Positions 42,064 to 50,030 are shown, counted from the first letter of the stretch. The stretch is DNA of 64,000 nt from JAPPHY01 sp965247535 (GCA_965247535.1 OZ252018.1:310001-374000); one strand, 5' to 3'. Numbers and translations are program-made. The notes: generated by a model not told the origin, from the sequence alone.

Positions 42064-42124
42064 CGAAAGTGTCTTTTGGGCGCGGCCGCGGGGCCGCGGG
42101 AGTATCGTCGACTGAGGAGGATTC

Positions 42125-42904
42125 ATGCGTCCCAACAGGATAAAGGCGCTGTGGAGAGAGGGTAAACCGGCCACGGCGGGCTGGCTCGCCTCCGGTGACC
42201 CGTACATCGCGGAGGCCATGGCCAACGCAGGCTACGACGCGATCGTCGTGGACATGCAGCACGGCATGGGCATAACGCCGGACAGGGCCATCGCCTGCCT
42301 CCAGGCCATATCGACCACGGAGACCGTGCCCATCGTGCGCGTGCCTTGGAACGACCCCAAGGAGATCCAGTACGTACTGGACGCAGGGGCCTACGGCATC
42401 ATCGTGCCGCTGGTCAACACCTACGAGGAGGCGGCCAGAGCGGGCGGTGCGACCCGCTATCCGCCGCAGGGATACCGCAGCCTGGGCCCCAACCGGGCGA
42501 CGTTCTACGCCGGCGCGGACTACGGCCAGAACGCCAATGACGAGATCATACTGCTGGTGATGATCGAGACCGTGCAGGCGGTGGACAACCTGGAGGAGAT
42601 CGCTAAGGCGCCCGGCATAGACGGCTTCTACATCGGCCCTTCGGACCTGGCGGTCTCACTGGGCATTCCGACCGGACCCAGCACGTTCTCCGACCCCCAG
42701 CACGCCGCGGCCTGCCAGCGCGTTGTCGACGTTGCTCGCGCTACTGGGCTGGTGCCGTGCCACCACGGCTCAGGGCCGGAGGAGGCGGTGCGCCGCATGG
42801 AGCAGGGCTTCATGATGTGCCAGCTGGGCTCGGACGTGGGCATGGTTCGGGCGAGCGCGGCCGCGGCGCTGAAGACCGTTGCCGATGGTCTGGCGTCGTC
42901 CTAG
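42125..42904 (+). CDS. HpcH/HpaI-family aldolase
   Basis: 259 residues with GAGGAGG upstream. Class II aldolase family cleaving 4-hydroxy-2-oxo acids to pyruvate or a related ketoacid plus an aldehyde. Marks are VVDMQHGMGI (catalytic His), PIVRVPWNDP, VPLVNTYEEA, YRSLGPNRA, VMIETVQAVDNLEEI and GFYIGPSDLAVSLG (metal site). Probably works with the upstream ThDP enzyme. Confidence 0.9.
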   Translation: MRPNRIKALWREGKPATAGWLASGDPYIAEAMANAGYDAIVVDMQHGMGITPDRAIACLQAISTTETVPIVRVPWNDPKEIQYVLDAGAYGIIVPLVNTYEEAARAGGATRYPPQGYRSLGPNRATFYAGADYGQNANDEIILLVMIETVQAVDNLEEIAKAPGIDGFYIGPSDLAVSLGIPTGPSTFSDPQHAAACQRVVDVARATGLVPCHHGSGPEEAVRRMEQGFMMCQLGSDVGMVRASAAAALKTVADGLASS

Positions 42905-42932
42905 CGTGGCGCGTACATACAATTAACTCGAC

Positions 42933-43020
42933 GCCGAAGTGGCGGAATGGTAGACGCGGCGGTCTCAAAAACCGTTGGGGTGAAAGCCCCGTGCCAGTTC
43001 GACTCTGGCCTTCGGCACCA
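42933..43020 (+). tRNA. tRNA-Leu (anticodon CAA)
   Basis: 88 nt with a long variable arm. Acceptor GCCGAAG pairs with CTTCGGC, anticodon stem CGGT/ACCG around CTCAAAA, T arm GCCAG-TTCGACT-CTGGC. Discriminator A and encoded CCA. A TACAAT -10 box lies at 42918-42923. Confidence 0.94.
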
Positions 43021-43143
43021 TATCGACTCTCGCAGCCGGCGCCGGTCCGGGAATCAGTGCACTACGCCTGAGGCTTGCGGTGAGCCTGTCGAGCCATTGA
43101 CCATCGCCTCGACCGGTGGGAAAATGTGGCTAGGAGGCGCAGG

Positions 43144-43518
43144 ATGGATAACGAGAGCTGCGGCTGTCTAAATCAAAGCAGGACATTCCTTTCGCAAGCG
43201 TTCAAGGAGCTTGGAAATGGTGACCTCCGTCAAGCCTCCGAAAAGGGCTGGGGCGCGGCCGCACAGGCAGTCAAGGCTGTGGCCGTGGAAAGGGGCTGGG
43301 AACACTCCCGTCATAGACAGTTGCGCCTTGCCGTCACCAAGCTCGGCGAGGAAACGGACAGCCTTGAGATAGGCCGGTGGTTCGCACTTGCGGAAGCGCT
43401 GCACGCCAACTTCTACGAGGGGTGGCTGGATGGGGCGACGTTGAAGGACTACCTGGATAACGTGAGTATGTTGGTGCGTCAGCTCGAGGAAGTTCTGGAC
43501 GCGGCCAACGCGGGATAG
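43144..43518 (+). CDS. PaREP1-like (HEPN-type) protein, copy 1
   Basis: 124 residues from the ATG with AGGAGG seven bases upstream. It has GDLRQASEKGWGAAAQAVKAVAVE and the signature EALHANFYEGWLDG, the pattern of the PaREP1 family, a helical HEPN-like fold whose role is poorly known. A diverged copy lies at 46896-47294. Located just after tRNA-Leu. Confidence 0.7.
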   Translation: MDNESCGCLNQSRTFLSQAFKELGNGDLRQASEKGWGAAAQAVKAVAVERGWEHSRHRQLRLAVTKLGEETDSLEIGRWFALAEALHANFYEGWLDGATLKDYLDNVSMLVRQLEEVLDAANAG

Positions 43519-43659
43519 GGATCAGCCTTCAACCCATCGCCGCCGCTCAAATGGGCCCATCCCCAAGTGTGCGGGGGGAACCGTTCACTCTTGCCGACCT
43601 CCAGGCTTTGACGGCAAGGGCCCCTCTCGACCTTCGGCCACATTTCGCTCCCAACCCTA

Positions 43660-43693
43660 TTGCAGCATTGTAGGCCAGGGTCTACAATGCTGC
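43660..43693 (+). promoter_or_regulatory. Palindromic operator and promoter of the orphan antitoxin
   Basis: A perfect 12-bp inverted repeat GCAGCATTGTAG (43662-43673) / CTACAATGCTGC (43682-43693) with an 8-nt centre. It overlaps a promoter made of TTGCAG (43660-43665), 17-nt spacer and TACAAT (43683-43688). The gene starts 22 nt later. This fits autorepression by the encoded helix-turn-helix protein. Confidence 0.7.
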
Positions 43694-43715
43694 GTGCTGA
43701 CCCTGAACTACACCG

Positions 43716-44000
43716 ATGAAGAAATTCGACGCCGCAGACTTCATCAACGATGAGAGAGACGCCACGTTCTATCTCAATGCAGCCGTTGAAGAAGACCCTG
43801 GGGATGGCAGCCTGATTCGGCTTGCCCTTGGGGACATTGCCCGGGCGAAGAACATGAGCGAATTAGCCCGAGACACCGGGTTGGACAGAGCAGGCCTCTA
43901 CAAGGCGCTATCGGAGCACGGCAACCCGTCGCTGGCTACGACTATAAAGATCGCCCGTGCCTTGGGACTGCGACTGCGTTTCGAGGCTGTGGAGCAATAG
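43716..44000 (+). CDS. HigA-type addiction-module antidote protein (no toxin nearby)
   Basis: 94 residues, the length of the family. It reads FDAADFINDERDATFYLNAAVEE, LALGDIARAKNMSELARDTGLDRAGLYKAL in pieces, then GNPSLATTIKIARALGLRL. The helix-turn-helix is clear. Partners are RelE/HigB-like mRNA interferases, normally upstream, but only 197 nt separate it from the previous gene and no toxin frame is present. It is therefore an orphan antitoxin or a domesticated regulator. Confidence 0.85.
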   Translation: MKKFDAADFINDERDATFYLNAAVEEDPGDGSLIRLALGDIARAKNMSELARDTGLDRAGLYKALSEHGNPSLATTIKIARALGLRLRFEAVEQ

Positions 44001-44073
44001 CCCGATGGGACTCTCTCGCCCTGGGCACCACGTACAGCCGCGGACGCGTTTGCCAGGGTGATGGAGGGGTAGG

Positions 44074-44841
44074 ATGTATTGTACGAGTTGCGGAACAAAG
44101 AATGACGACAATGCCCGATATTGTAGGAGTTGCGGGCGACCCATATCAAGCCCCGCGTCTAACCCTAACAGCCCCGTTGCTCCAGCGGTTGCAACTGCTA
44201 GGGATGGAGCGTCCCATCAGCGAACGGCAGCGATGGTACTAGGGCTGATTGCTGCCACTTTCCTCTTGATTACGGGCTGCACGGCTTTCGTCACTGGCTC
44301 AGCCTTCGAAGCATTTGACGAGGCAGGCTTCATAGAAAACGATGGGGCTGAGGGATCCACGCCTGAGGAAATATCGCAGGCTGGTAGCTTGGCCGTGATT
44401 GTCGCCATCGTTCTGTTCGTAGGTGCAGGCTTGGCTAAGGCCGCTTGGACCCCTTCCTTCTGGCTATTGCTGGTTGCTCTCGGAGGACTGGTCTGGACAG
44501 CATCTATCGACACGTGGTCGGTCTTCGCGGCAGTTTACTACTTGGGCATAGCCCTAGTTGGGGTTTGTGTCGGACTTATGTGGAAGGCTCGCGAGCCTAT
44601 ACAACCCGCAACGCCGCCGTCTCAACCCGTACCACCCACGCAGCGAACTGTCAGTGGTACGTGGCAATGCTTGGGATGCGGACGAAACAACCCGGTCATG
44701 TCATCCTTCTGTACCGCTTGCAGGCAAGCCCGGCCCACACCATCCACGCTGCAATCCGTCGGCTCGTGGCAATGCTTGGGTTGCGGGCGGAACAACCCGC
44801 CCGCGGCTTCCCGCTGCATCGGTTGCAGGCAACGGCGATAG
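44074..44841 (+). CDS. Zinc-ribbon membrane protein with two C-terminal RanBP2-type zinc fingers
   Basis: 255 residues. N-terminal zinc ribbon (CTSCGTKNDDNARYCRSCG). Four membrane segments at about 50-75, 103-125, 127-145 and 150-172. A Pro/Thr linker leads to two near-identical fingers, each WQCLGCGRNNP followed by a CxxCRQ pair, the RanBP2 type, which in eukaryotes bind RNA or ubiquitin. Function unknown. GC is about 52 % and there is a 7-nt GGGTAGG upstream of the start. Confidence 0.72.
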   Translation: MYCTSCGTKNDDNARYCRSCGRPISSPASNPNSPVAPAVATARDGASHQRTAAMVLGLIAATFLLITGCTAFVTGSAFEAFDEAGFIENDGAEGSTPEEISQAGSLAVIVAIVLFVGAGLAKAAWTPSFWLLLVALGGLVWTASIDTWSVFAAVYYLGIALVGVCVGLMWKAREPIQPATPPSQPVPPTQRTVSGTWQCLGCGRNNPVMSSFCTACRQARPTPSTLQSVGSWQCLGCGRNNPPAASRCIGCRQRR

Positions 44842-44966
44842 AGTGAAGGGAGAATCATGGCAATGGTATAAGGAACGGTCTTAGCAATCTTCAGGCGCGC
44901 GTTCCCGGCAAATGGGAGGTGGCGGTGGAATGAATCAAAGCAGGATTAGATGAAAGTGAGAAAGCA

Positions 44967-45344
44967 ATGACAGAAGAGGATTATAGACAGTTACTCGAAG
45001 AGCTAGGCTTTGACATGGAGCGCAATCCTAGACCAAACATGTCGGAGGGAAACGCCCTCCGGCACTTGACGAGGGGACCAATTAATCACATTAGTGGACG
45101 GTCACAGAAAAATCAGGATGCATTTTGGCCTACGCTTTACTGGAATAGGAACGAAAGTGGCTTGATATACTTCGGGACCGCTCATCGTGACACCCGCCAT
45201 TTCTTGCCAGAATTCTGGGCACCGCTTCCACCATCCGTTGTGAAGCACGCTGACGCGGGCATTAGCTTTATGCCAGTAAACCGGCCTGGCATAGGTGCAA
45301 GGCAGGCGCTTGAGAGCCTCTTTGAGGCGCGGCCGGATGTGTAA
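44967..45344 (+). CDS. Hypothetical protein
   Basis: 125 residues; not recognised. Soluble, with a mixed helix/strand pattern (TEEDYRQLLEELGFDM at the start; WPTLYWNRNESGLIYFG in the middle). No signal peptide or metal motif. GC is about 50 %. No good ribosome site is visible, only a purine run GAGAAAG. It lies 105 nt before the enolase-superfamily gene. Confidence 0.5.
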   Translation: MTEEDYRQLLEELGFDMERNPRPNMSEGNALRHLTRGPINHISGRSQKNQDAFWPTLYWNRNESGLIYFGTAHRDTRHFLPEFWAPLPPSVVKHADAGISFMPVNRPGIGARQALESLFEARPDV

Positions 45345-45449
45345 TCGCGTGCAAAGGAAGACCGGAGCGATGCAAGGTGGCTCCGCCACAGGCTCAAGAA
45401 ACTCAGCGGATGACGTCGCCTTACATCTCAAACCATAAGGAGGAACCCC

Positions 45450-46613
45450 GTGAAGATCGTTGAGCTGAGGACTATGGTCGTGGAGAACGAGCCGCCCTAC
45501 CGCGGCGGTCGGTACCTGCTCTTCGTGGAGCTGGTCACGGACGAGGGCATCGTGGGTCTGGGTGAGCGCATCACCGGTAACACCTTCTCCGGCGCCGGCA
45601 GGGACTTCCCCGTGCAGGAGATGAAGTCGCAGATAGCCCTGCTGGAGGAGATGGGCCGCCAGTTCATCGTCGGGGAGGACCCGTTCAGCGTCGAGCAGAT
45701 CTGGCAGCGCGTGTACGGCTCTCGCCACGACTTCCGCCATCCCAGCCTCAACGCCACGCCCGCGCTGAGCGCCATCGAGATCGCCTGCTGGGACATCATC
45801 GGCAAGGCGACCAACCAGCCCATCTACAATCTCCTGGGCGGCCGATACCATGACAGGCTGCGCGCCTACGCCTACATGCCCGTCCCTGAGGGCGGCTTCC
45901 AGGCCAACCCGGAGATGGCGGGCGAGATCGCCGTACAGCTGGTGGAGGAGGGCAACTCCGCGTGCAAGCTGGACCCGTTCCCGCCGCTGTACCCGCTGCC
46001 GCGCGACATCTCGCTGGCCGAGATCAACATCGCGCGGCGCATCTTCCGCAGCATCCGCGACGCAGTGGGCGACCGGATGGAGGTGGGCATCGGCACGCAC
46101 GGCCAGCTCACCACCTACAGCGCCATTCGCGTGGCGCAGGCGATGGAGGAGTTCCACCCGTTCTGGTTCGAGGAGCCGGTGCCGCCGGAGAACGTCGACG
46201 AGATGGCCCGCGTCGCCGCGCACACCAGCATCCCCATCGCAAGCGGCGAGCGGCTGGTGACCAAGTACGAGTTCGCCGAGCTGATCGAGAAGCAGGCCGC
46301 GCAGATCATCCAGCTGGACGTGGGCCAGTGCGGTGGCATCCTGGAGTCGAAGAAGATTGCGGGCATAGCCGAGGCCCACTATGCGATGATCGCGCCCCAC
46401 ATGGCCTGCGGGCCCATCGCCGCGGCGGCCGCTGTGCAGCTGGACACGTGCTCGCCCAACTTCCTGATCCAGGAGGCCAACATGGGGCCTCTGCACCAGA
46501 CGATCTTCAAGGAGCCCATCGTCTTCGAGAACGGGTACATCACGCCGCCGTCGGGGCCTGGCCTGGGCGTGGAGCTGGACGAGGAGGTGCTACGGCGGCG
46601 GCGCGTGGATTAG
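45450..46613 (+). CDS. Enolase-superfamily (mandelate racemase/galactonate dehydratase-like) enzyme
   Basis: 387 residues with AAGGAGGA upstream. The capping domain ends near residue 120, then a TIM barrel. Visible sites are K173-L-D175 (base), E241-E242-P, E267 in ASGERLV, H317 in IAPHMACGP. The first metal ligand, normally Asp in a D-x-H/N motif, aligns with Gly215 in G215-T-H217-G. The enzyme would normally dehydrate or epimerise a sugar acid. The altered ligand makes the function uncertain. A copy of its last 60 nt lies at 47357-47417. Confidence 0.82.
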   Translation: MKIVELRTMVVENEPPYRGGRYLLFVELVTDEGIVGLGERITGNTFSGAGRDFPVQEMKSQIALLEEMGRQFIVGEDPFSVEQIWQRVYGSRHDFRHPSLNATPALSAIEIACWDIIGKATNQPIYNLLGGRYHDRLRAYAYMPVPEGGFQANPEMAGEIAVQLVEEGNSACKLDPFPPLYPLPRDISLAEINIARRIFRSIRDAVGDRMEVGIGTHGQLTTYSAIRVAQAMEEFHPFWFEEPVPPENVDEMARVAAHTSIPIASGERLVTKYEFAELIEKQAAQIIQLDVGQCGGILESKKIAGIAEAHYAMIAPHMACGPIAAAAAVQLDTCSPNFLIQEANMGPLHQTIFKEPIVFENGYITPPSGPGLGVELDEEVLRRRRVD

Positions 46614-46672
46614 GGAGGAGTGGGGCGCGGGGCACTTAGAGGCCGCCTGATCTTCCCTGGCCTCTATTCCTG

Positions 46673-46894
46673 TCAGTGATTGACTCTCACCGAGGCCTTG
46701 AGTTCCTGCAACTCCCGCGACAGCGCCTCGTTGAGCTCGGCTTGCTTCCTGAGAAGCTCCCACAGCCACGCCTCCGTCGGCTCCGGCGTCCTGAGCACGG
46801 GGTCGCCCCAGCGCATAGGCATGGCCTTCCGGACCTGGGGATAGTAGTCGTCCATCATCTCGTTGAACCCTGCAACCAGTTCCTCGTGGGTCAT
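46673..46894 (-). CDS. Small hypothetical protein coupled to PaREP1-like copy 2
   Basis: 73 residues from the ATG with CAGGAGGAGG upstream. It is mostly helical (MTHEELVAGFNEMMDDYYPQV at the N terminus, ELLRKQAELNEALSRELQEL near the end, a likely coiled coil). It starts 1 nt after the stop of the PaREP1-like gene. No family is recognised. Confidence 0.6.
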   Translation of the reverse strand: MTHEELVAGFNEMMDDYYPQVRKAMPMRWGDPVLRTPEPTEAWLWELLRKQAELNEALSRELQELKASVRVNH

Positions 46895-46895
46895 C

Positions 46896-47294
46896 TCAGT
46901 CCTCCTCCTGCCGGGTGCCCCGCAGCCCATTCTTGGACGCCAGCAGGACATCGAGCTTGTCTATCAGTTCTTGCGCCTGCCCCAGCCCATAGTGCACGTT
47001 GAAGTAGCTCATGTACCCTTCATAGAAATTGGCATGAAGGGACTCGGCGGTGCCGAAAAGAACATAGATGGTGGGGTCGCTAACCTCGGTGGAAATGCTA
47101 TCGACAAAGGCGCTCACGTCCCGGTGACGATGCAGCTCCAGGTTCCTGAACGACGCCAACGCCCTCACCTGCTGGGACACCGCGCCCCAGCCCTTCTCCG
47201 ACGCCTGCCGCAGGTCTCCGCGCTCCAGTTCCTCCCACGCCTGCGCCAGGAAGGTTGCGCCCTGCCGTCTGTAGTCCTCGGGTTCCATGCTCAT
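46896..47294 (-). CDS. PaREP1-like (HEPN-type) protein, copy 2
   Basis: 132 residues from the ATG supported by GAGG six bases upstream and a TATACT -10 box (minus strand, 47319-47314). It shares GDLRQASEKGWGAVSQQVRALA and AESLHANFYEGY with copy 1 at 43144-43518, but the remainder has diverged. It forms a tight pair with the 73-residue gene downstream. The pair lies between the enolase gene and a duplicate of that gene's 3' end. Confidence 0.7.
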   Translation of the reverse strand: MSMEPEDYRRQGATFLAQAWEELERGDLRQASEKGWGAVSQQVRALASFRNLELHRHRDVSAFVDSISTEVSDPTIYVLFGTAESLHANFYEGYMSYFNVHYGLGQAQELIDKLDVLLASKNGLRGTRQEED

Positions 47295-47356
47295 TGTCGA
47301 CCTCGTCATGTTCAGTATACCCCATTGGCGTCACACCCTAAACTGATATTGCCCTC

Positions 47357-47417
47357 AGGCCCGGGCCTGGGCGTGGAGCTGGACGAGGAGGTGTTGCGGC
47401 GGCGGCGCGTGGGGTAG
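47357..47417 (+). pseudogene. Duplicated 3' end of the enolase-superfamily gene
   Basis: About 60 nt match the last codons of 45450-46613 (PGLGVELDEEVLRRRRV then stop), at about 90 % identity. No other part of a second gene is visible. It is either the remnant of a deleted tandem paralogue or one arm of a recombination event that placed the minus-strand gene pair between the two copies. Confidence 0.75.
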
Positions 47418-47445
47418 GGGGCGGCGGGCTGCGGGATGAGGCCCT

Positions 47446-48405
47446 CTATGGATCATCCCCTTCTGTAAGCTCGTCGTTCTCCAGCATAGCGTCGGTCAGG
47501 TGAGCCCTGAGAAAAACACCCAAGCCTGCGGAAGCACCTAGGGCTATGGATGGCCATAGAGCAAGGTCTTCGCTGATGCCGACCTGCGCGAGCGCGAGAT
47601 AGAGGGCGATAGCGGTCACGCCCCCCAAGATCAGACAGCCAGTGATCACCCTTTCCCGCATTGAGACGAAGCGCGTGCGCCTGAAGTGCCTGACGCTTTC
47701 GCCCTGACTCGTTCGCTGGGTTTCCTCCCTGAACTCACGCTGGTGAATGCGGCGGCGAGGTGGCGTGAGTGGTCTCTGGGGAAGGAGCCTGGAATACCGA
47801 GATCTGAACTCTTGGTCAGTCTGCATACCCTTTCGCAGGTTGCATGGGCGACAGGTCAATTGGAGGTTATCCATCTCGTTGCTGCCACCTCGAATAGCGG
47901 GAATAATGTGCTCGATTTCTAGGTTACCAGCCGTGCGACGGTAACCACAATACAGGCAGATCCCACCCTGTCGTCTCATTAGCGCTGGCTTGACCCACTT
48001 CGGCCAGCTGATTCGCTTGGTCGGCCTGATCCGACGGGCATCGGGCCGGAAGGTTCGCATCAGCCAAATGAGTCTATCGGCAGCCCAAACGGAGACAGTT
48101 GCAACGCTTTGGAGAATCCGGCGGATGCTGCCTTTCAAGGGTGACTCAGTGACCTCCGCCAGCTCTATGCCGGCCTTTTCGTAGGCTTCTTGAGGGGCGC
48201 CAAACGCCTCCAGCCAATCGGACGCAATATCCACAGTCATGGCCACGCCGCCTATAACTTCCCCATCGGGTGCTTGGTGAATGACAAATAGCTCGCCTAC
48301 TTCGCTGGCGAAGAGAGCTTCTTCACTTCCCCGCGGCAATTGTCCACGGTGGCACTCAAATGCCTCATCCGTGTCGTATACCTTGCCATCTATAACGACT
48401 CTCAT
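47446..48405 (-). CDS. HNH endonuclease with two C-terminal membrane segments
   Basis: 319 residues with AGAGGAGA before the ATG. The HNH domain has C150-x2-C153, E165-H166 in EIEHIIPAIRGG, N180, and C185-x2-C188 in LTCRPCNLRKG, a complete zinc-stabilised HNH fold. The N-terminal 130 residues are unrecognised. Two hydrophobic stretches lie at about 255-300. GC is about 57 %. Confidence 0.83.
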   Translation of the reverse strand: MRVVIDGKVYDTDEAFECHRGQLPRGSEEALFASEVGELFVIHQAPDGEVIGGVAMTVDIASDWLEAFGAPQEAYEKAGIELAEVTESPLKGSIRRILQSVATVSVWAADRLIWLMRTFRPDARRIRPTKRISWPKWVKPALMRRQGGICLYCGYRRTAGNLEIEHIIPAIRGGSNEMDNLQLTCRPCNLRKGMQTDQEFRSRYSRLLPQRPLTPPRRRIHQREFREETQRTSQGESVRHFRRTRFVSMRERVITGCLILGGVTAIALYLALAQVGISEDLALWPSIALGASAGLGVFLRAHLTDAMLENDELTEGDDP

Positions 48406-48613
48406 TGGTCTCCTCTAAAGAGCTCCGGGCACACGGCTGGGCACGTCTAGCGGCTACGATGTTCACGGAGGTCAGGTGAGAGATTTGGCCCATCCTCTTC
48501 GGGATGTGTACATGACGCCGCGTGCGAAGCCGGGTCTGGGTGAGGAACCGGTCAAGAAATCTTAAAGGCCGCCCGGTGAGCTAGGCGGGCGTGAGCGGTC
48601 GAATACAGGCAGG

Positions 48614-48808
48614 TCAGCCGCTGGTGCTGCTGTCGCCGCCGCGGGCGAGCAGCCAGCCGGCGGCCGGGACGAGCACGATGATCGCCAGGCCCAGCACGAT
48701 GGTGCCGTTGTGCCCGGCAGCCAGGAACACAGAACCCAGGCCGATCATCAGTGTGGCAACCGCAATCATGGCCCCGAAGGGCAGCAGGATGGCAATCAGT
48801 CCGTTCAC
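48614..48808 (-). CDS. Small two-helix membrane protein
   Basis: 64 residues from a GTG with GAGGAGA upstream. Two hydrophobic helices (LIAILLPFGAMIAVATLMIGL and GTIVLGLAIIVLVPAAGWLLA, each split by a short loop). Function unknown. It is expressed towards the HNH gene, 208 nt away. Confidence 0.6.
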   Translation of the reverse strand: MNGLIAILLPFGAMIAVATLMIGLGSVFLAAGHNGTIVLGLAIIVLVPAAGWLLARGGDSSTSG

Positions 48809-48919
48809 GTTATGTCTCCTCGATGTGGAGGTGGTCGGCGCCTCGCACCGTCTCGTGCGATGACGCCTGCGTATTGTACCGCAATCCGCCTGCGAGCGCC
48901 AGAGTCGCCGCCCCACCTC

Positions 48920-49023
48920 TCCTGGACTCCTGCTTCCGCAGGAGTGGGTGACGCGCGTCTGTTCGCTCAAATGGTTGGACTGGCTCACCATGAGCGGGCT
49001 GAGGGTCACCGTGAGCGGGCGGA
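48920..49023. repeat. REP-like inverted repeats before the prenyltransferase gene
   Basis: Contains CTCCTG-CTTCCG-CAGGAG and modules GCTCAAATGGTTGGACTGGC, CTCACCATGAGCGGG and GGTCACCGTGAGCGGG. These are reverse-complement relatives of the repeats at 38511-39007 and 40029-40120. Confidence 0.55.
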
Positions 49024-49035
49024 GAAAGCGGCGCG

Positions 49036-49065
49036 TTGACTTTGCGCGCCGTGGCTGGTTATCAT
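49036..49065 (+). promoter_or_regulatory. Promoter of the UbiA-type prenyltransferase gene
   Basis: TTGACT at 49036-49041, 18-nt spacer, TATCAT at 49060-49065. The transcription start would fall near 49072, only a few bases before the ATG at 49075, so the transcript may be nearly leaderless. Confidence 0.5.
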
Positions 49066-49074
49066 CCAATCGCA

Positions 49075-50010
49075 ATGGCAGAAGCTGAGGGAGTCGGCCA
49101 GACAGGTGGCTGGGCTGCAGTCAGAGGGGTCATCTCCTCAATGCGCCCGCGCCAGTGGACCAAGAACCTCATCATCTACTTCGCCCTGTTCTTCACCGTC
49201 GATCAGGCATGGAGCCTGAGCGATCCGGGCGAGGTATCGCGCACCTTCGCGCTCATCACGGCGGCCGCGGCCATCTTCTGTCTCGTCACCAGCGCCGTGT
49301 ACCTCGTCAACGACGTCCTGGACGCCGCCCACGACCGTCACCACCCCAGGAAGCGGCACCGCCCCATCGCCGCGGGCGTGGTGTCGCCGGTGGCGGCCGT
49401 CGCGGTGGCCGTGACGCTGGCGGTCGCGGGGTCGGCCCTCGCCTGGGTGCTGGAGCCGCTATTCGCGCTGGTCGCGGCGGTGTACCTGGCCATCAACGGG
49501 GCGTACTCGCTGTTCCTGAAGCGGATGGTGATCCTGGACATCATGGCCATAAGCTCCGGCTTCGTGCTACGTGCGGTCGCAGGCGCCGTGGTGCTGGACG
49601 TGGAGATCTCGCCGTGGTTGTACGTGTGCACGTCGCTGGGCGCGCTGTTCCTGGGGTTCGCCAAGCGCCTCAACGAGATCGATCTTGCGGGCGACAGGGG
49701 TTCGCTCCAGCGCCAGAGCCTGGAGGAGTACACGCCGAGGCTGCTGGAGCAGCTCATTGCGATTGTTGCGCCGGCGACGCTGGTCTCCTACGTGCTCTAC
49801 ACGTTCACCGCCGAGAATCTGCCCGACAACAATGCGATGCTCCTCACGATTCCGTTTGTGATGTACGGGCTGTTCCGCTACCTGTACCTGGTGCACCACA
49901 AGAATCTTGGCGAGAGCCCGGAGCAGGTCCTGCTCACGGACGCGCCGCTGCTTGTGAACATCGTGCTGTGGCTGGCGACTGCGTCGGTGGTGCTGGTGGC
50001 GTACCGGTAG
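49075..50010 (+). CDS. UbiA-family prenyltransferase, decaprenyl-phosphate phosphoribosyltransferase-like
   Basis: 311 residues with eight to nine membrane segments. MRPRQWTKNLIIYFALFF and the Asp-rich site NDVLDAAHDRHHPRKRHRPIAAG (split) match the subgroup that adds phosphoribose to polyprenyl phosphate. The second Asp motif is LNEIDLAGDRGS. Such enzymes supply polyprenyl-phospho-pentoses for cell-envelope glycans. No further pathway gene adjoins. The ATG has no ribosome site because of the short leader. Confidence 0.85.
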   Translation: MAEAEGVGQTGGWAAVRGVISSMRPRQWTKNLIIYFALFFTVDQAWSLSDPGEVSRTFALITAAAAIFCLVTSAVYLVNDVLDAAHDRHHPRKRHRPIAAGVVSPVAAVAVAVTLAVAGSALAWVLEPLFALVAAVYLAINGAYSLFLKRMVILDIMAISSGFVLRAVAGAVVLDVEISPWLYVCTSLGALFLGFAKRLNEIDLAGDRGSLQRQSLEEYTPRLLEQLIAIVAPATLVSYVLYTFTAENLPDNNAMLLTIPFVMYGLFRYLYLVHHKNLGESPEQVLLTDAPLLVNIVLWLATASVVLVAYR

Positions 50011-50030
50011 GCGGCGCGCCAACCACCACC

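Noticed and set aside
43519..43715. A HigB/RelE-like toxin before the orphan antitoxin
   Set aside because: Neither strand has a frame of about 90 codons, and the gap is filled by the palindromic promoter.
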